A stretch of 64,000 bases of DNA, from assembly GCA_028689115.1 (NCBI GenBank), contig JAQTWV010000002.1, positions 62,001 to 126,000 on the forward strand. The letters are read 5' to 3'. Below, piece after piece: positions 21,415 to 30,723 of the stretch. The DNA is from Candidatus Altimarinota bacterium. Lineage in GTDB: Bacteria; Patescibacteriota; Gracilibacteria; BD1-5; UBA6164. A model generated the notes under the pieces. That model was not told the DNA's origin. It searched no databases and was given only the letters and a program-made list of their open reading frames with translations. A program made the translations under genes and the position numbers. How positions within the stretch are numbered: position 1 is the first letter of the stretch; each line of letters begins with the position of its first letter.

Positions 21415-22224
21415 ATGAAAAAAATATATATAAATAAAAGTTGATATTCAGTTATCCTATCTATTCTATTGATAGGATTTCTTATGGTTTTATCTATCTG
21501 AATTCTGAGACTTATATTAAACGAGATGAATAGCAATAGTGCAATGTGAGATTATATAAAAGCATATGCTTGAGCTGAATCTGCTCAAGAGTTAGCACTT
21601 TTAGATATAAAAAACAAAGGTTACTGATATGATTATAAGATTGAAGATGATGTAAATAATAAATCGGTTTTAATTTCTGAAAATCCTTTAAATAAATCAC
21701 TATATCATCCTAAAAAAGATGTTTTAATTTCATATTTTAATAATTGAAAAGTAAATAATTATGATGGAGAATTATCTCCACTTTGATATGATATTATTCC
21801 ACTTTTTTATATAGATGATAGTTGAGAGAAAAAGGTAAATGATATAAGTATCACTGTTTCAATTTGAGATTCAGATGATTTATCGTGGAATGTTGTATGA
21901 AAAAATGATTGAATTTCTTGAATATGAACTAATTTAACTTGAACTAAAAAATTATTAACAACATCTGGATTTACTATAGAAGATAAAACAATTGGAGAAT
22001 TTTTATCTTGATCTGATACAAATTATTTAGTTTTATTTAATGCATGAAATACAAATAATATATCATATAATATAAAATCAACGAATAGTTTAGAATTTTT
22101 TACGAAACCTAGATTAGATATTATATCTACTTGAGAGGTAGGTAGTTACAAACAAAATCTAAAAACAACGGTAGATAATACTAAATTTTTAAATATTTTA
22201 AAATATTCTATATATAGTAATTAA
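21415..22224 (+). CDS. PilX/GspK-like minor pilin
   Basis: A 269-residue protein with a short leader NKSGYSVILSILLIGFLMVLSIG and then NSNSAMGDYIKAYAGAESAQELALL. The GAESA...E..AL helix is the hallmark of PilX/GspK proteins, which cap or start the fibre. The Gly at the cleavage site is TGA-encoded, unlike the Ala of its neighbours. Last gene of the block; the stop codon lies in a terminator stem. Confidence 0.75.
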
Positions 22225-22262
22225 AATAGTAAATGGCTTTATAAAGCCATTTACTATTTTAA
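22222..22262 (+). terminator. Terminator of the minor-pilin operon
   Basis: Strong stem AAAATAGTAAATGGCTTT / AAAGCCATTTACTATTTT with a 2-base loop. Confidence 0.85.
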
Positions 22263-22308
22263 TTTATTGGTTTGTTCTTGAATTTAAGCGAATTTTTTAA
22301 AAAAAGAT

Positions 22309-22336
22309 TTGCAATTGATTGAAACTTTGCTAAAAT
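22309..22336 (+). promoter_or_regulatory. Promoter of the HU gene
   Basis: TTGCAA (22309-22314), 16 bases, TAAAAT (22331-22336). The expected start near 22343 gives a leader of about 26 bases with no Shine-Dalgarno sequence. Confidence 0.6.
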
Positions 22337-22368
22337 ATAGATGTTTATATTTATAACATTTTGTTACC

Positions 22369-22641
22369 ATGAAAAAACAAGATTTTATTAAGGCAGTTGC
22401 TGCTGATGCTGGTTTAAGCCAAGATGCTGTTTCTAAAGCATTAACATCTATGATTGATGTTATTACTACTGAATTAAAAAAAGGTAGAGAAGTTAATATT
22501 ACTGGTTTCGGTGCGTTTAAAGTTTCTTCTAGAGCTGCTAGAAATGGAGTTAATCCAAGAACTAGAGAATCTATTAAAATTCCTGCTATGAATTCTCCTG
22601 TTTTCAGAGCTGGTAAAACTCTTAAAGAATCAGTTAGATAA
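22369..22641 (+). CDS. hup: HU-type DNA-binding protein
   Basis: A 90-residue nucleoid protein of the HU/IHF family, acting as a dimer that bends DNA. The family signature GREVNITGFGAFKV leads into the beta arm with RNGVNPRTRESIKIPA, where the conserved Asn-Pro that intercalates DNA is present. It ends at GKTLKESVR, the normal length. All its glycines are GGN and none is TGA, which contrasts with most genes of the window and fits high expression. Monocistronic with a clear promoter and terminator. Confidence 0.97.
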   Translation: MKKQDFIKAVAADAGLSQDAVSKALTSMIDVITTELKKGREVNITGFGAFKVSSRAARNGVNPRTRESIKIPAMNSPVFRAGKTLKESVR

Positions 22642-22649
22642 TTCTTTTA

Positions 22650-22688
22650 AAAAAGATATATTTTTATATAAAATATATCTTTTTTTTG
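22650..22688 (+). terminator. Terminator of the HU gene
   Basis: Stem AAAAAAGATATATTTT / AAATATATCTTTTTT followed by T. Confidence 0.8.
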
Positions 22689-22740
22689 TGTATTTATTTA
22701 TTTAGTGATATAATATAATTATTATTACTATGTTTTATTT

Positions 22741-23265
22741 ATGGAATTGATTTATATAGATAAATTATCTAAATGACATAATAAGGTAGATATTATAAAT
22801 TGACTAGTTGTTGATTGAAAGATTAGCATTGAGTTTATATATAAATCTAAATTTGAAAATACAAAAGACTTAAGAGATTTTGTAGATATTATATGTGATT
22901 CACTAGGTTTTAATGATAAAATAAAATCTAGAATAGTGTTAATTTCAGATGAATTAAATAATAATGCTATTGAATATTGAAGTGATTTACATGGTGTTAA
23001 TTATTTAAGAATAAATTCATTTATTGATACAGAATCAAAATTAAATTTTAACTTAGAAGTTGAAGATAATTGAAAAGGGAAATCTCATAAAACAGCATTA
23101 GATATGGAAACAATGAGAGCACATAAATTGAAATTATGATATTTTTGACATGATTCTATTAGGTGAAGATGATTATTTCTTATAATTGTTCAACTTGTAA
23201 ACAGATTATATTTCAGAAATTCACAAACTTGATGATTAATTGTTTGAGTAAAAATAAAAATATAA
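22741..23265 (+). CDS. RsbW-like serine kinase / anti-sigma histidine-kinase-fold protein
   Basis: A 174-residue GHKL ATPase of the RsbW/SpoIIAB type. The N box is ISDELNNNAIEYGS (Glu-x3-Asn-Ala). The G1 box is VEDNGKGKS (Asp-x-Gly-x-Gly), and the G2-like loop is GRGLFLIIVQLVNRLYF. Members phosphorylate an anti-sigma-factor antagonist or bind a sigma factor. No antagonist (STAS) or alternative sigma gene is beside it. Its possible upstream partner in this genome is the PP2C-like receptor at 9.8-11.7 kb, but that is only a suggestion. Confidence 0.85.
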
Positions 23266-23303
23266 AAAGTATCTACTTTGTGTAGATACTTTTTATATTT
23301 TTA
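23263..23303. terminator. Bidirectional terminator, kinase / ftsQ
   Basis: Stem ATAAAAAGTATCTAC / GTAGATACTTTTTAT with a TTTGT loop, shared by the two convergent genes. The ftsQ stop codon lies inside it. Confidence 0.85.
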
Positions 23304-24232
23304 TCACATTGTTTTGTAAATTCTTCTTCACAATAAAATATTTTTTTCTTAATTCTTAGGTCAATATAGGGTATTTTTTTATCAATAATTGAATAATGTT
23401 CTTTGTTAAAAATAACTAATTTTTCTATTTGTTCCATTGGATTTATATCATCATCTAGTGAAAAAATTAATCTATTTCAATTTTCTGTTATTATATGCAG
23501 CTCTCTTTCAACTTCATAATAATATAAATCAGTAATTTTTATATTTATTATATTTTCTTCTAATTTTGAAATTATAGTATTTATTTTTTCTATATAAAAT
23601 GGATTAAATATTTGTTTATATTCTATAAATTTATTTTTATCTATTTCTTTTATAATATTTAAAGTTTTTAAGTTTTTAGAATGTATTGATGGTATAACTG
23701 TACCATTTTCAACCAATAGATATGGATTTCAATTTATAAATATATTAAATATTTCTTTATATGACTCTGCTTCTATTTTTAATGTTTTAGGTAATTCTAT
23801 TGTTAGATTTATACTTTTAATATTGTCTTGATAATTTTTAAATTTATTAAAAATATCTAATTCATTTATTTTAAATAATTTTTCTCATCTCAAATCATCA
23901 ACAGCTTTGTAAGCTATATTCATATTTGTTATATTATCTTTTTTAATTATTTCAATGTATCTTACAGTGAAAATAGGTCAAAATATTAAAAAAATTATAA
24001 TAACAATTATTGTTATTATTGTTATAAAATAATAAGGAATATAATTTTTTTTGAAGAAATTAATATACTCTAAAAAATTAAATCTTATGTTTAAAGCATT
24101 TCTTTTTTTTACAAAAGTTCAAGTATCAATTGTATTTAAAATTACGCTTGTTCTTTTTGTTTTATTTTTTTTAAATTTATTTTTTATATATTCTAAAAAT
24201 AAATTTAATTTACTTAATGGCGCTTGTCTCAC
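23273..24232 (-). CDS. ftsQ: FtsQ/DivIB-like cell-division protein
   Basis: A 319-residue bitopic division protein. A basic cytoplasmic N-terminus of about 75 residues is followed by one membrane helix (ITIITIIVIIIFLIF). The POTRA-type start FTVRYIEIIKK and a beta-rich FtsQ domain follow, ending with KIPYIDLRIKKKIFY, the conserved 'yIDLR...' strand of the family. The frame is closed upstream by two TAA codons, so translation must start at the GTG at 24232, 6 bases after the rbfA stop codon. It forms a two-gene operon with rbfA. Sequence divergence is high, as usual for FtsQ. Confidence 0.8.
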
Positions 24233-24238
24233 TTTTTA

Positions 24239-24574
24239 TTAAATTACTTTATTAATAGTTTCACATATTTGTTGACCAATTTCTCATTTTGAATCATATC
24301 TATATCTAATCTTTGGCAATTTTCTTATATCAAGAGCTCTATTATACTTTGATTGAATTCCATGATTATGTTTAGCTAGAGTTTTAGCTAAAATTTCAGT
24401 ATTTTTAAACGCACTTACCCAAACATCTAGATATGATAGATCAGAACTAATAACAATATCAGTTATAGTGATAATTCAAAAAATATTTTCACTATCATCA
24501 ATTTCTTCAAATATCAATTTACTAATAATTTCTCTAGACATGCTTTCCAATTTTTTTATTCTATCCTTGTTCAT
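24239..24574 (-). CDS. rbfA: Ribosome-binding factor A
   Basis: A 111-residue KH-like 30S maturation factor. Visible marks are the N-terminal helix NKDRIKKLESMSREIISKLI, the strand GIITITDIVISSDLSYLDVWVSAF, and the C-terminal YNRALDIRKLPKIRYRYD, which holds the conserved 'R+..lR.vPel.F..D' segment. It acts in late 16S processing. First gene of the rbfA-ftsQ operon, divergent from rpsU. Confidence 0.92.
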
Positions 24575-24625
24575 TTTTATATTTTTATATATCTAATTGT
24601 ACTAAATATATAAAAATATTTAGTT

Positions 24626-24653
24626 TTGACAAATGTAAATTGCTAAATATAAT
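24626..24653 (+). promoter_or_regulatory. Promoter of rpsU
   Basis: Full consensus TTGACA (24626-24631), 16 bases, TATAAT (24648-24653), the strongest sigma-70 promoter in the window. It is followed by a leader of about 55 bases containing an AAGGGGATA ribosome-binding site at 24699-24707. Confidence 0.75.
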
Positions 24654-24713
24654 CCATTCACTTTTAGAACTACTAAGAGACTTATTTTTTAATTCCTTAA
24701 GGGGATAGAAATT

Positions 24714-24914
24714 ATGATTTACGCAGTAAAAAATGATGGTGAAACTAATGAAAAAATGATTTTAAGATATAAAAAATTATTTTTCCAATCAAGAATTGCA
24801 AACAAAATCAGAACTGAAAGATATGCAGTTTGAGATCTTTCAAAAAAGAAAGTAAGACACTCTGCAATTGTTAGAGAACATTATAGAATGCTAAATAACA
24901 AAGTTTACTTTTAG
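24714..24914 (+). CDS. rpsU: Ribosomal protein bS21
   Basis: A 66-residue basic protein of the 30S subunit. The pattern 'E.....RYKKLF..S.I...IRTERY......KKVR..A..R..YRML' follows bS21, with a variant N-terminus. It has one of the very few real Shine-Dalgarno sequences here (AAGGGGATA seven bases before ATG) and a consensus promoter, as expected for a highly expressed gene. One of its two glycines is TGA and one is GGT. The call is by length, basicity and pattern. Confidence 0.7.
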
Positions 24915-24915
24915 T

Positions 24916-24970
24916 GAACAAAAAATAAAAGACAAATTTGATTTTCAAATTTGTCTTTTATTTTTTGTTT
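24916..24970 (+). terminator. Terminator of rpsU
   Basis: Very long stem (about 24 bp, ACAAAAAATAAAAGACAAA and its complement), just after the TAG stop codon. Confidence 0.85.
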
Positions 24971-25017
24971 TTAAAGTTATACTAAACTTATATTATTTTT
25001 CAGTTAAATAAACTTTT

Positions 25018-26364
25018 ATGTTTAAAAAAATAGTTTGATTGTGATTTTCAAGTACAGGTAAAAATGCAAAAGATGTAAAAGAATATATAAATTCTTTGGT
25101 TTTATGATGAGCAACTGAATTTTTCACTGGATATAATCCACCTTATTGGCATACAAAGTTTGGTTTTGAAGTTAGTCCAAATGGTAGATTTGCAGAACAT
25201 GAACAAATAACAAGTTTTGAAACTCTATCTTTAGTTGTATCAGAAGTACATTATCGTAATCTAGAAGTATTTATAAATCTAAATGCTTGGTATTATACAG
25301 ATGAAACTTTTCCATATATTCAAAAAATGGTTGAAGAATTTATAAAAATTTGAATTGATTGAGTTATTTGTTGAAATATTTGAATTCTAGAATATCTAAA
25401 AAGTATAGATTATAAATGAAAAATAAATATTTCTACTATAATGGCTGTTTATAACAAAGAAGCTATATATTTTATGCTTGATAATTATAAGGTAAATAAG
25501 GTCATATTAAGTAGGGAAATAACTCTAAAAGAAATAGAAAAGATAGTTTTAGAGTTTCCAAATGTATTATTTGAAGTGTTTTGAGAATGAGATTTTTGTA
25601 GATATAATAATGGGCTTTGTTTTGCTGAACATAAGTATGGAAGCAAGGATATTTGTACAGTTGTTGTAAATGATTTAGTAATTAAAAAAAGATTTAAACC
25701 TGATTTTAAAGAATTAATCTTAAATCCATTACTTTCAAATGAAGAAAAAATAAATTTGCTTGATGATAATTATGACGATATTTTCACTCAAATTGCTTCA
25801 CTTCTTTGAAAAATATATCTTTGATTTCTTGATGAAGAACCTTTGAAAAATGAGTTAATTAAAATAATTAATTCTTCAAAAAATAGAATTGATTTATTTT
25901 TTGATGCAATGAAGCCAATAAACTCAGCTAGAAATACTAATATATTTATATATTTAAGAGCTTTAAAGTATTTAAATATGCAAGAATTCTTTGATTTAAA
26001 AAGTGAATTAGAAAATTCTATTAAATCTGGAATAGCGTATTTAACTAAAAAAACAAAAGATATTTGATGAAGTGCTAAACTAAGAGCATTAGAATTATGA
26101 AATTTTTATGCTAGGAGTGATAATTTAAATCTATATACTTATCTTTTTTTCTCAAAATTTCCAAATATAGAAACAGTTAAATTTCCAACTAGATGAAGAA
26201 ATCATAATGAAAAACTTCAATTAATATCAAAAATAGTAGAAGAACAAAAAATAGATAAAACTTATTTTGATAGGTGAGTGAGTATAGAGAGAGCGCACTA
26301 TGATTTAACTTATTTATTTTGAGATAAATTATGGTTTAGAAATATGTTAAAAGAATTTAAATAA
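25018..26364 (+). CDS. Peptidase U32-family protein
   Basis: A 448-residue protein of the U32 group, whose studied members (TrhP/RlhA, UbiU/V) hydroxylate RNA bases or quinones rather than cleave peptides. The TIM-barrel signatures are present: VFINLNAWYYTDET, IGIDGVICGNIGILEYL, ISTIMAVYNKEAIYF, and VILSREITLKEIEKI. These are followed by an FEVFGEGDFCRYNNGLCF segment with the first Cys residues of the Fe-S site. The C-terminal third is divergent and may be a lineage-specific extension. The precise substrate is unknown. Confidence 0.85.
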
Positions 26365-26427
26365 TCTTTACAATTTCGCTAATATATATAAAATCAAAAA
26401 CAATTTTTAAAATTTAAAATTAATCTT

Positions 26428-27198
26428 ATGTGAAGAGGTCCTGTAGTACAAGCAAGAAAAAATGCTGTAAATGCTGTAAAATGAAAGGTATTTAGTATTC
26501 ATGCTAAACTTATATCAATTGCAGCAGTAAAATGATGAGATATAGATTGAAATCCTTCACTTTTTGCTGCAGTTCATGCTGCTAAAAAAGCTTGAGTTCC
26601 AAATGAAAATATAGATAGAGCAATTAAAAAATGAACTTGAGAAGATAAAACTGCAAATGCACTTTTAGAAATAGTTTATGAATGATATGCTCCAGGTTGA
26701 GTTGCTGTTATGGTTTCTACAATTACTGATAATAAAAACAGAACTGTTGCAAATATGAGACATATTTTTTCAAAATATGGTTGAACTCTATGAGAAAGTT
26801 GAGCAGTTTCTTGGATGTTTCATAGAAAATGAGTTATATTTATAGATCCAAAACAATATAGTTTTGAACAAATAGAAGAACTTACTTATGAAACAACAGC
26901 TGAAGATATTATTCAAACACAAGATTATATAAAGATATTAACTTCTGTAGAAGATTTCTTAGAAGTAGAAAAATATTTTGCTGAAAAATGAATTGAAATA
27001 ATGGAATCTAAGCTTGATTTTATTCCAGATAATGAAATAGAAGTAACTGAGTTTGATAAGGCTTTAAAATTCAAAAAAATGATTGAAGCTTTTGATGAAG
27101 ATGAAGATGTAAATATAGTTTCTACAAATGAAATAATTTCAGATGAATTAGATAAAGAAGTAGATGAATTTATAGAGAAAAATACATTTAGAACATAA
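26428..27198 (+). CDS. YebC/PmpR-family translation or transcription factor
   Basis: A 256-residue member of the YebC (TACO1) family. N-terminal MGRGPVVQARKNAVNAVKGKVFSIHAKLI is a variant of 'MAGHSKWxxIKHRKxxxDxKRGKxF'. It is followed by ENIDRAIKKGTG and [28 protein letters not shown], the family's most conserved run, and GAVSWMFHRKGVI. The family is linked to relief of ribosome stalling at polyproline and to transcription control. The C-terminal 50 residues are unusually acidic. It stands alone between terminators. Confidence 0.94.
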
Positions 27199-27226
27199 AA
27201 ACAACACCTTAGGTGTTGTTTTTATG
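27199..27226 (+). terminator. Terminator of the yebC gene
   Basis: Stem AAAAACAACACC-TT-AGGTGTTGTTTTT, directly after the stop codon. Confidence 0.85.
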
Positions 27227-27245
27227 TTCTTTTAAAAATTTTTAT

Positions 27246-27274
27246 AAAAAAAATCCCTTTGGGATTTTTTTTTA
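27246..27274 (-). terminator. Terminator of rpmG
   Basis: Stem AAAAAAATCCC-TT-TGGGATTTTTTT touching the rpmG stop codon on the minus strand. Confidence 0.8.
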
Positions 27275-27451
27275 TTTTTTAAGTTCTTTCATTTTTAAAA
27301 CTTCATGTTTTTTTGTTACTTTGTTGTATTTTCTAAGTTCAGGACCTTTTTTACCAGCAGCAAAATTCTTTTTTTGAATATTTGTTACATGAACAAGGTT
27401 TCCAGTTTCAGTAGAGTAAAAACCAACGTAAGTTCTTTTACCTTTAGCCAT
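27272..27451 (-). CDS. rpmG: Ribosomal protein bL33
   Basis: A 59-residue large-subunit protein. MAKGKRTYVGFYSTETGNLVHVT and KKGPELRKYNKVTKKHEVLKMKELKK follow bL33 ('...tGnyvTtKNkrn..+LelrKYcPv.rKHtlhkE.K'). The zinc cysteines are absent, so it is the Cys-minus type. Its five glycines are all GGN. It has its own consensus-like promoter just past the end of frr. Confidence 0.92.
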   Translation of the reverse strand: MAKGKRTYVGFYSTETGNLVHVTNIQKKNFAAGKKGPELRKYNKVTKKHEVLKMKELKK

Positions 27452-27503
27452 TATTACGTTTATTAATATATAAAATCAATCTCTTTTTAAGAGTTACCGG
27501 CTG

Positions 27504-27531
27504 ATTATATGAAAAATATATATAAAATCAA
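27504..27531 (-). promoter_or_regulatory. Promoter of rpmG
   Basis: On the minus strand TTGATT (27526-27531), 16 bases, TATAAT (27504-27509), starting 5 bases beyond the frr stop codon. A small hairpin (CTCTT/AAGAG) lies in the leader. Confidence 0.65.
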
Positions 27532-27535
27532 ATTT

Positions 27536-28084
27536 TTATTTTATTTTCATTATATCAGCATCCTTGTGTTTATAGTGTTCTTCTATTTTTTTATTAGCAT
27601 CATCAATCAATTTTTGTAAATCATTTTCTGCTTGTTTTTTGATATCTTCGCTTATTTCTTTATCATCTTCAGCTTTTTTGATAATTTTTAGAGAATCTTG
27701 TCTTGCATTTCTAACTGATATTTTAGCATCTTCAGCTAAATTTTTAGCTATTTTAGCTACTTCTTTTCTTCTTTCTTCTGTAAGAAGTGGCATTTTTATC
27801 ATTATAGAGTCTGCCATTGTTTGTGGATTTAATCATAATCCAGATTCTGTTATGGCTTTTGCAATAGCATGAATTACATTTTTATCCCAAGGTTTTATAG
27901 TTAGAGTTTGTGCGTCTAAGTTAGATACTGTTGCTATATTTTGTAATGGTTGTAATGAACCATATTGTTCAATTAATACTGATTCAACCATAGCTGGATT
28001 AGCTCTTCATAATTGTAATTTTGAATATTCTAAATCTAAGTGTTTTATAGCTTTATCTATTCATTCTTTTGCTTTTGTTAGCAT
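27536..28084 (-). CDS. frr: Ribosome recycling factor
   Basis: A 182-residue factor that splits post-termination ribosomes together with EF-G. The three-helix-bundle landmarks are clear: YSKLQLGRANPAMVESVLIEQYGSLQPL, the 'GRA.p..l' motif, NPQTMADSIMIKMPLLTEERRKEVAK and RNARQDSLKIIKKAEDD. Family length and start. It has its own TTGACT/TATAAT promoter. Confidence 0.96.
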
Positions 28085-28115
28085 ATTTTTTCTTTATATT
28101 ATAAAATCGAATTTA

Positions 28116-28144
28116 ATTATATAAATCTAAACTCAAAAAGTCAA
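28116..28144 (-). promoter_or_regulatory. Promoter of frr
   Basis: On the minus strand TTGACT (28139-28144), 17 bases, TATAAT (28116-28121). It gives a leader of about 25 bases. Confidence 0.7.
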
Positions 28145-28236
28145 ATTTTTACTTTATATAATTTTATTATATTTTCTTTACTTTATTATCATTATTAATA
28201 AAATAAATAAAAATTTTTTATCTTTAAATTAGTTAA

Positions 28237-28941
28237 ATGAAAATATTAGAAGTTAAAAATATAAATAAAACCCTATCAAAAAAACAAGTTTTATTTGATG
28301 TAAATTTTAGTGTAAAAGCAGGTGAAATATATGGTTTTTTATGACCAAATGGAGCTTGAAAAACTACAACTATGAAAACTATATTAGGACTTATAGAAGC
28401 TGAAAGTGGGGAAATAATGATTTTTTGACATAAATGACTAACTCTAGAATCAAAGAAAAAAATCTGATTTATGCCTGAAAATACTTATCTTTATAAGCAT
28501 CTTACTGGTAGAGAATTTCTAAATTTTAATGGTAAATTTTTTTGACTACATGGTAAGAAACTTGATAAAAAAGTAGAAGAATTGTTAAAAAGAGTAGGTC
28601 TTGAACATGCTTGAGATAAATATTTAAAAGATTATTCTAAAGGTATGCTTCAAAGAGTATGATTAGCACAAGCAATAATAAATGATCCTAAACTTTTATT
28701 TCTAGATGAACCAATGAGTGGTCTTGATCCAATTTGAAGAAAAATGGTTAAGGATTTAATAGTTTCTCTTAATAAAGAAGGGACTACTGTATTTTTTAAT
28801 ACACATATATTAGCTGATGTTGAAGCTATTTGTGATAAGATAAGTATTATTAATCATTGAAAAATAATAGTTGAAAATAAGAGTGTATCTGAAATAAAAT
28901 GAAGCTTAGAAGATTTTTTTATAGAAAAAGTTAGTGAATAA
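28237..28941 (+). CDS. ABC transporter ATP-binding protein (ABC-2 type)
   Basis: A 234-residue cytoplasmic ATPase. Walker A GPNGAGKTT is at about residues 38-46, with two of its glycines encoded by TGA. The Q-loop falls in 'IGFMPENTYLYKHLTGREFLNF', the ABC signature is YSKGMLQRVGLAQA, Walker B is LLFLDEP with the Glu, and the H-loop is NTHIL. The 'PENTYLY..LTgrE.L' form is that of drug/polysaccharide exporters with a separate permease. No permease gene is adjacent, so its partner is outside the window. Confidence 0.92.
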
Positions 28942-28992
28942 AAAGAAATAAACTAAAAAGAAGCCGTAGGCTTCTTTTTAGTTTATTTCTTT
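28939..28992. terminator. Bidirectional terminator, ABC gene / ftsA
   Basis: Long perfect stem with GAAGCC-GTA-GGCTTC at its tip. It contains the stop codons of both convergent genes. Confidence 0.9.
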
Positions 28993-30183
28993 TACTATTT
29001 CTTTTAGAGTTCTCTCAATTTTATTTTTATCTTTTTTTATAAAATCAAGAGTTGTTTTAATCATAGCATATATATTTAGATTTGATTTAGCTCAATCAAT
29101 CCAATCAGGATTTTCAGTTATTTTATCATCTATAAAGTCTATTTTAGGAGAAACAAATCTTATAGATTTGGACATTTTAAGATTGTAGCTATTGAAATTT
29201 GTTTCTTCTAAATATTTTTTTATAAATTTATTTGCTCATCATCAAGTCATAAAAAAACTTTCAGGACAAATTTCATTTTTTAAAATATCTTCTAGTGTTA
29301 TAGCTAAAATATCTTTAAATATTTCTAAAAATTCAGTTTTTTCTATTTGAAAATTATCTTCATCTATTTTAGTTATTATATCTATTTTAGTTAGATTATA
29401 ATTTTTTCTTATTCTTTTTATTAGATCATTTATTCAAAAAGATAATTTTTTTGCTCATAGTACAAAATTATCTTTTTTAACAATAATTGAAATATGACTA
29501 TTTCATAAATCAATTATTATCACATTTTTTTTATCATGAAATAGAGAAAGTAGTGCAAATTCAGTTGGGATAATATTTGTAATGTTTTTCTTTATTGCTT
29601 TTGCTATATAGTTTTTTAGTTCAAATTTATTTTCAGTGATAAATATATTTAATATAGATAGATTTATATTTTTTGGATTAGTTCAAATCAAGTTTTTAGT
29701 AATTATTTCAGAATCTATTGTAAGATTTAATACATCACTAATAATTAACTTTAAATCATTTTTACCATATCAAGTAGAGTTTTTAATTCTTTTATAATGG
29801 TTTCTAAATGCTTGATTTTCTAAATCTTTTAGTATTTCATATGCTTCTTTTTCATCAATTATATTGTCTTTTTCTCTAACAAAATTTATCTTGCTTGATT
29901 CAAAAAATAAATTAGGTGAAATAACATTTATTATAAAATCAGCTACTTTCATTTTTGCATCAATTTCAGCTTTATTAACTGCTTGTTTTATATTTTCACA
30001 AACACCTTCTAAGTTTTTAATTTCAAGTAAATCTATATCATTTATATCTTGTCTTTTTTCTCAATATCAAACTAACTCAACATTTCTGTTAAGTATTTCA
30101 CATATTCAAACTCTAATTTTGTATGTTCAAATATCTATTATTCAGATATATTTTGCTGGTATTTCTTTTCTATTAAAAGTCAC
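28978..30183 (-). CDS. ftsA: FtsA-like actin-fold division protein
   Basis: A 401-residue actin-like ATPase that would tether FtsZ to the membrane. The phosphate-1 strand is YIGIIDIGTYKIRVGICEIL, followed by the FtsA-type SHS2/1C region (NLEGVCENIKQAVNKAEIDA, matching 'dle...sI..Av..AE'). The phosphate-2 strand is VIIIDLGNSHISIIV and the adenosine motif is FFMTGGGANKF. The C-terminal amphipathic membrane anchor is not obvious. PilM is the main alternative, since it has the same fold, but linkage to dnaN rather than pil genes favours FtsA. Translation appears to start at GTG 30183, as no ATG lies near. Confidence 0.75.
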
Positions 30184-30195
30184 TATTTTTATAAT

Positions 30196-30714
30196 TTATG
30201 AAATATTTTTCTTTCATATTCTCTTAAGTAAGCCATTTCATTCTGAAACTTCTCAAATTCATATCAATGCCATAGCTAGATCTTCAGTTATTAATTCATC
30301 ATTTGGAGCTATAACTAAAGCTCTTTTAAGAATAGATATTCATTTATCTGTTTCTCAAAGCATAGTGTATGCCCAACCTAGATTTCTCAATACTTCCGAG
30401 TTATTTCACATTAAACTATTTGATTTTTCAAGAAATTCTAGAGATTCTTTTATCTTATCTTTTGAAAGTAAAATAAATCATTTTAAATAGTTACCAGTCG
30501 CAGATAGAGGATTTAATTCTAATCAAAAATTTACTGATTTTAAAGCTTTGTCTAATTCTCATTTATACAGATATATATCTGCTAATTCTTCATATAATCT
30601 ATAATCTCAATTATATAAAATCAGATTTTTTTCTACTATTTCAATTGCTTTTGTAAATTTTTGTTCTAATTTTAGTTTCTCTATCTCTAAGATTATTTCT
30701 TTTATTTTATCCAT
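30196..30714 (-). CDS. TPR-repeat protein
   Basis: A 172-residue soluble protein made of tetratricopeptide repeats: YEELADIYLYKGELDKALKSVNFGLELNP, LKGFILLSKDKIKESLEFLEKS, LRNLGWAYTMLGETDKGISILKRALVIAP and a last partial unit. The consensus Trp/Gly/Tyr/Ala/Pro positions are present, so it is a protein-protein scaffold. It lies between dnaN (9 bases) and ftsA (12 bases) and must be co-transcribed with both, so it may link replication and division. That is inference from context only. Confidence 0.85.
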
Positions 30715-30723
30715 TTTTTGATC

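Noticed and set aside
29864-30490. 208-codon plus-strand frame opposite ftsA and the TPR gene
   Set aside because: Its Phe/Ser/Ile-rich product has no domain. The minus strand carries two recognisable proteins through the same bases.
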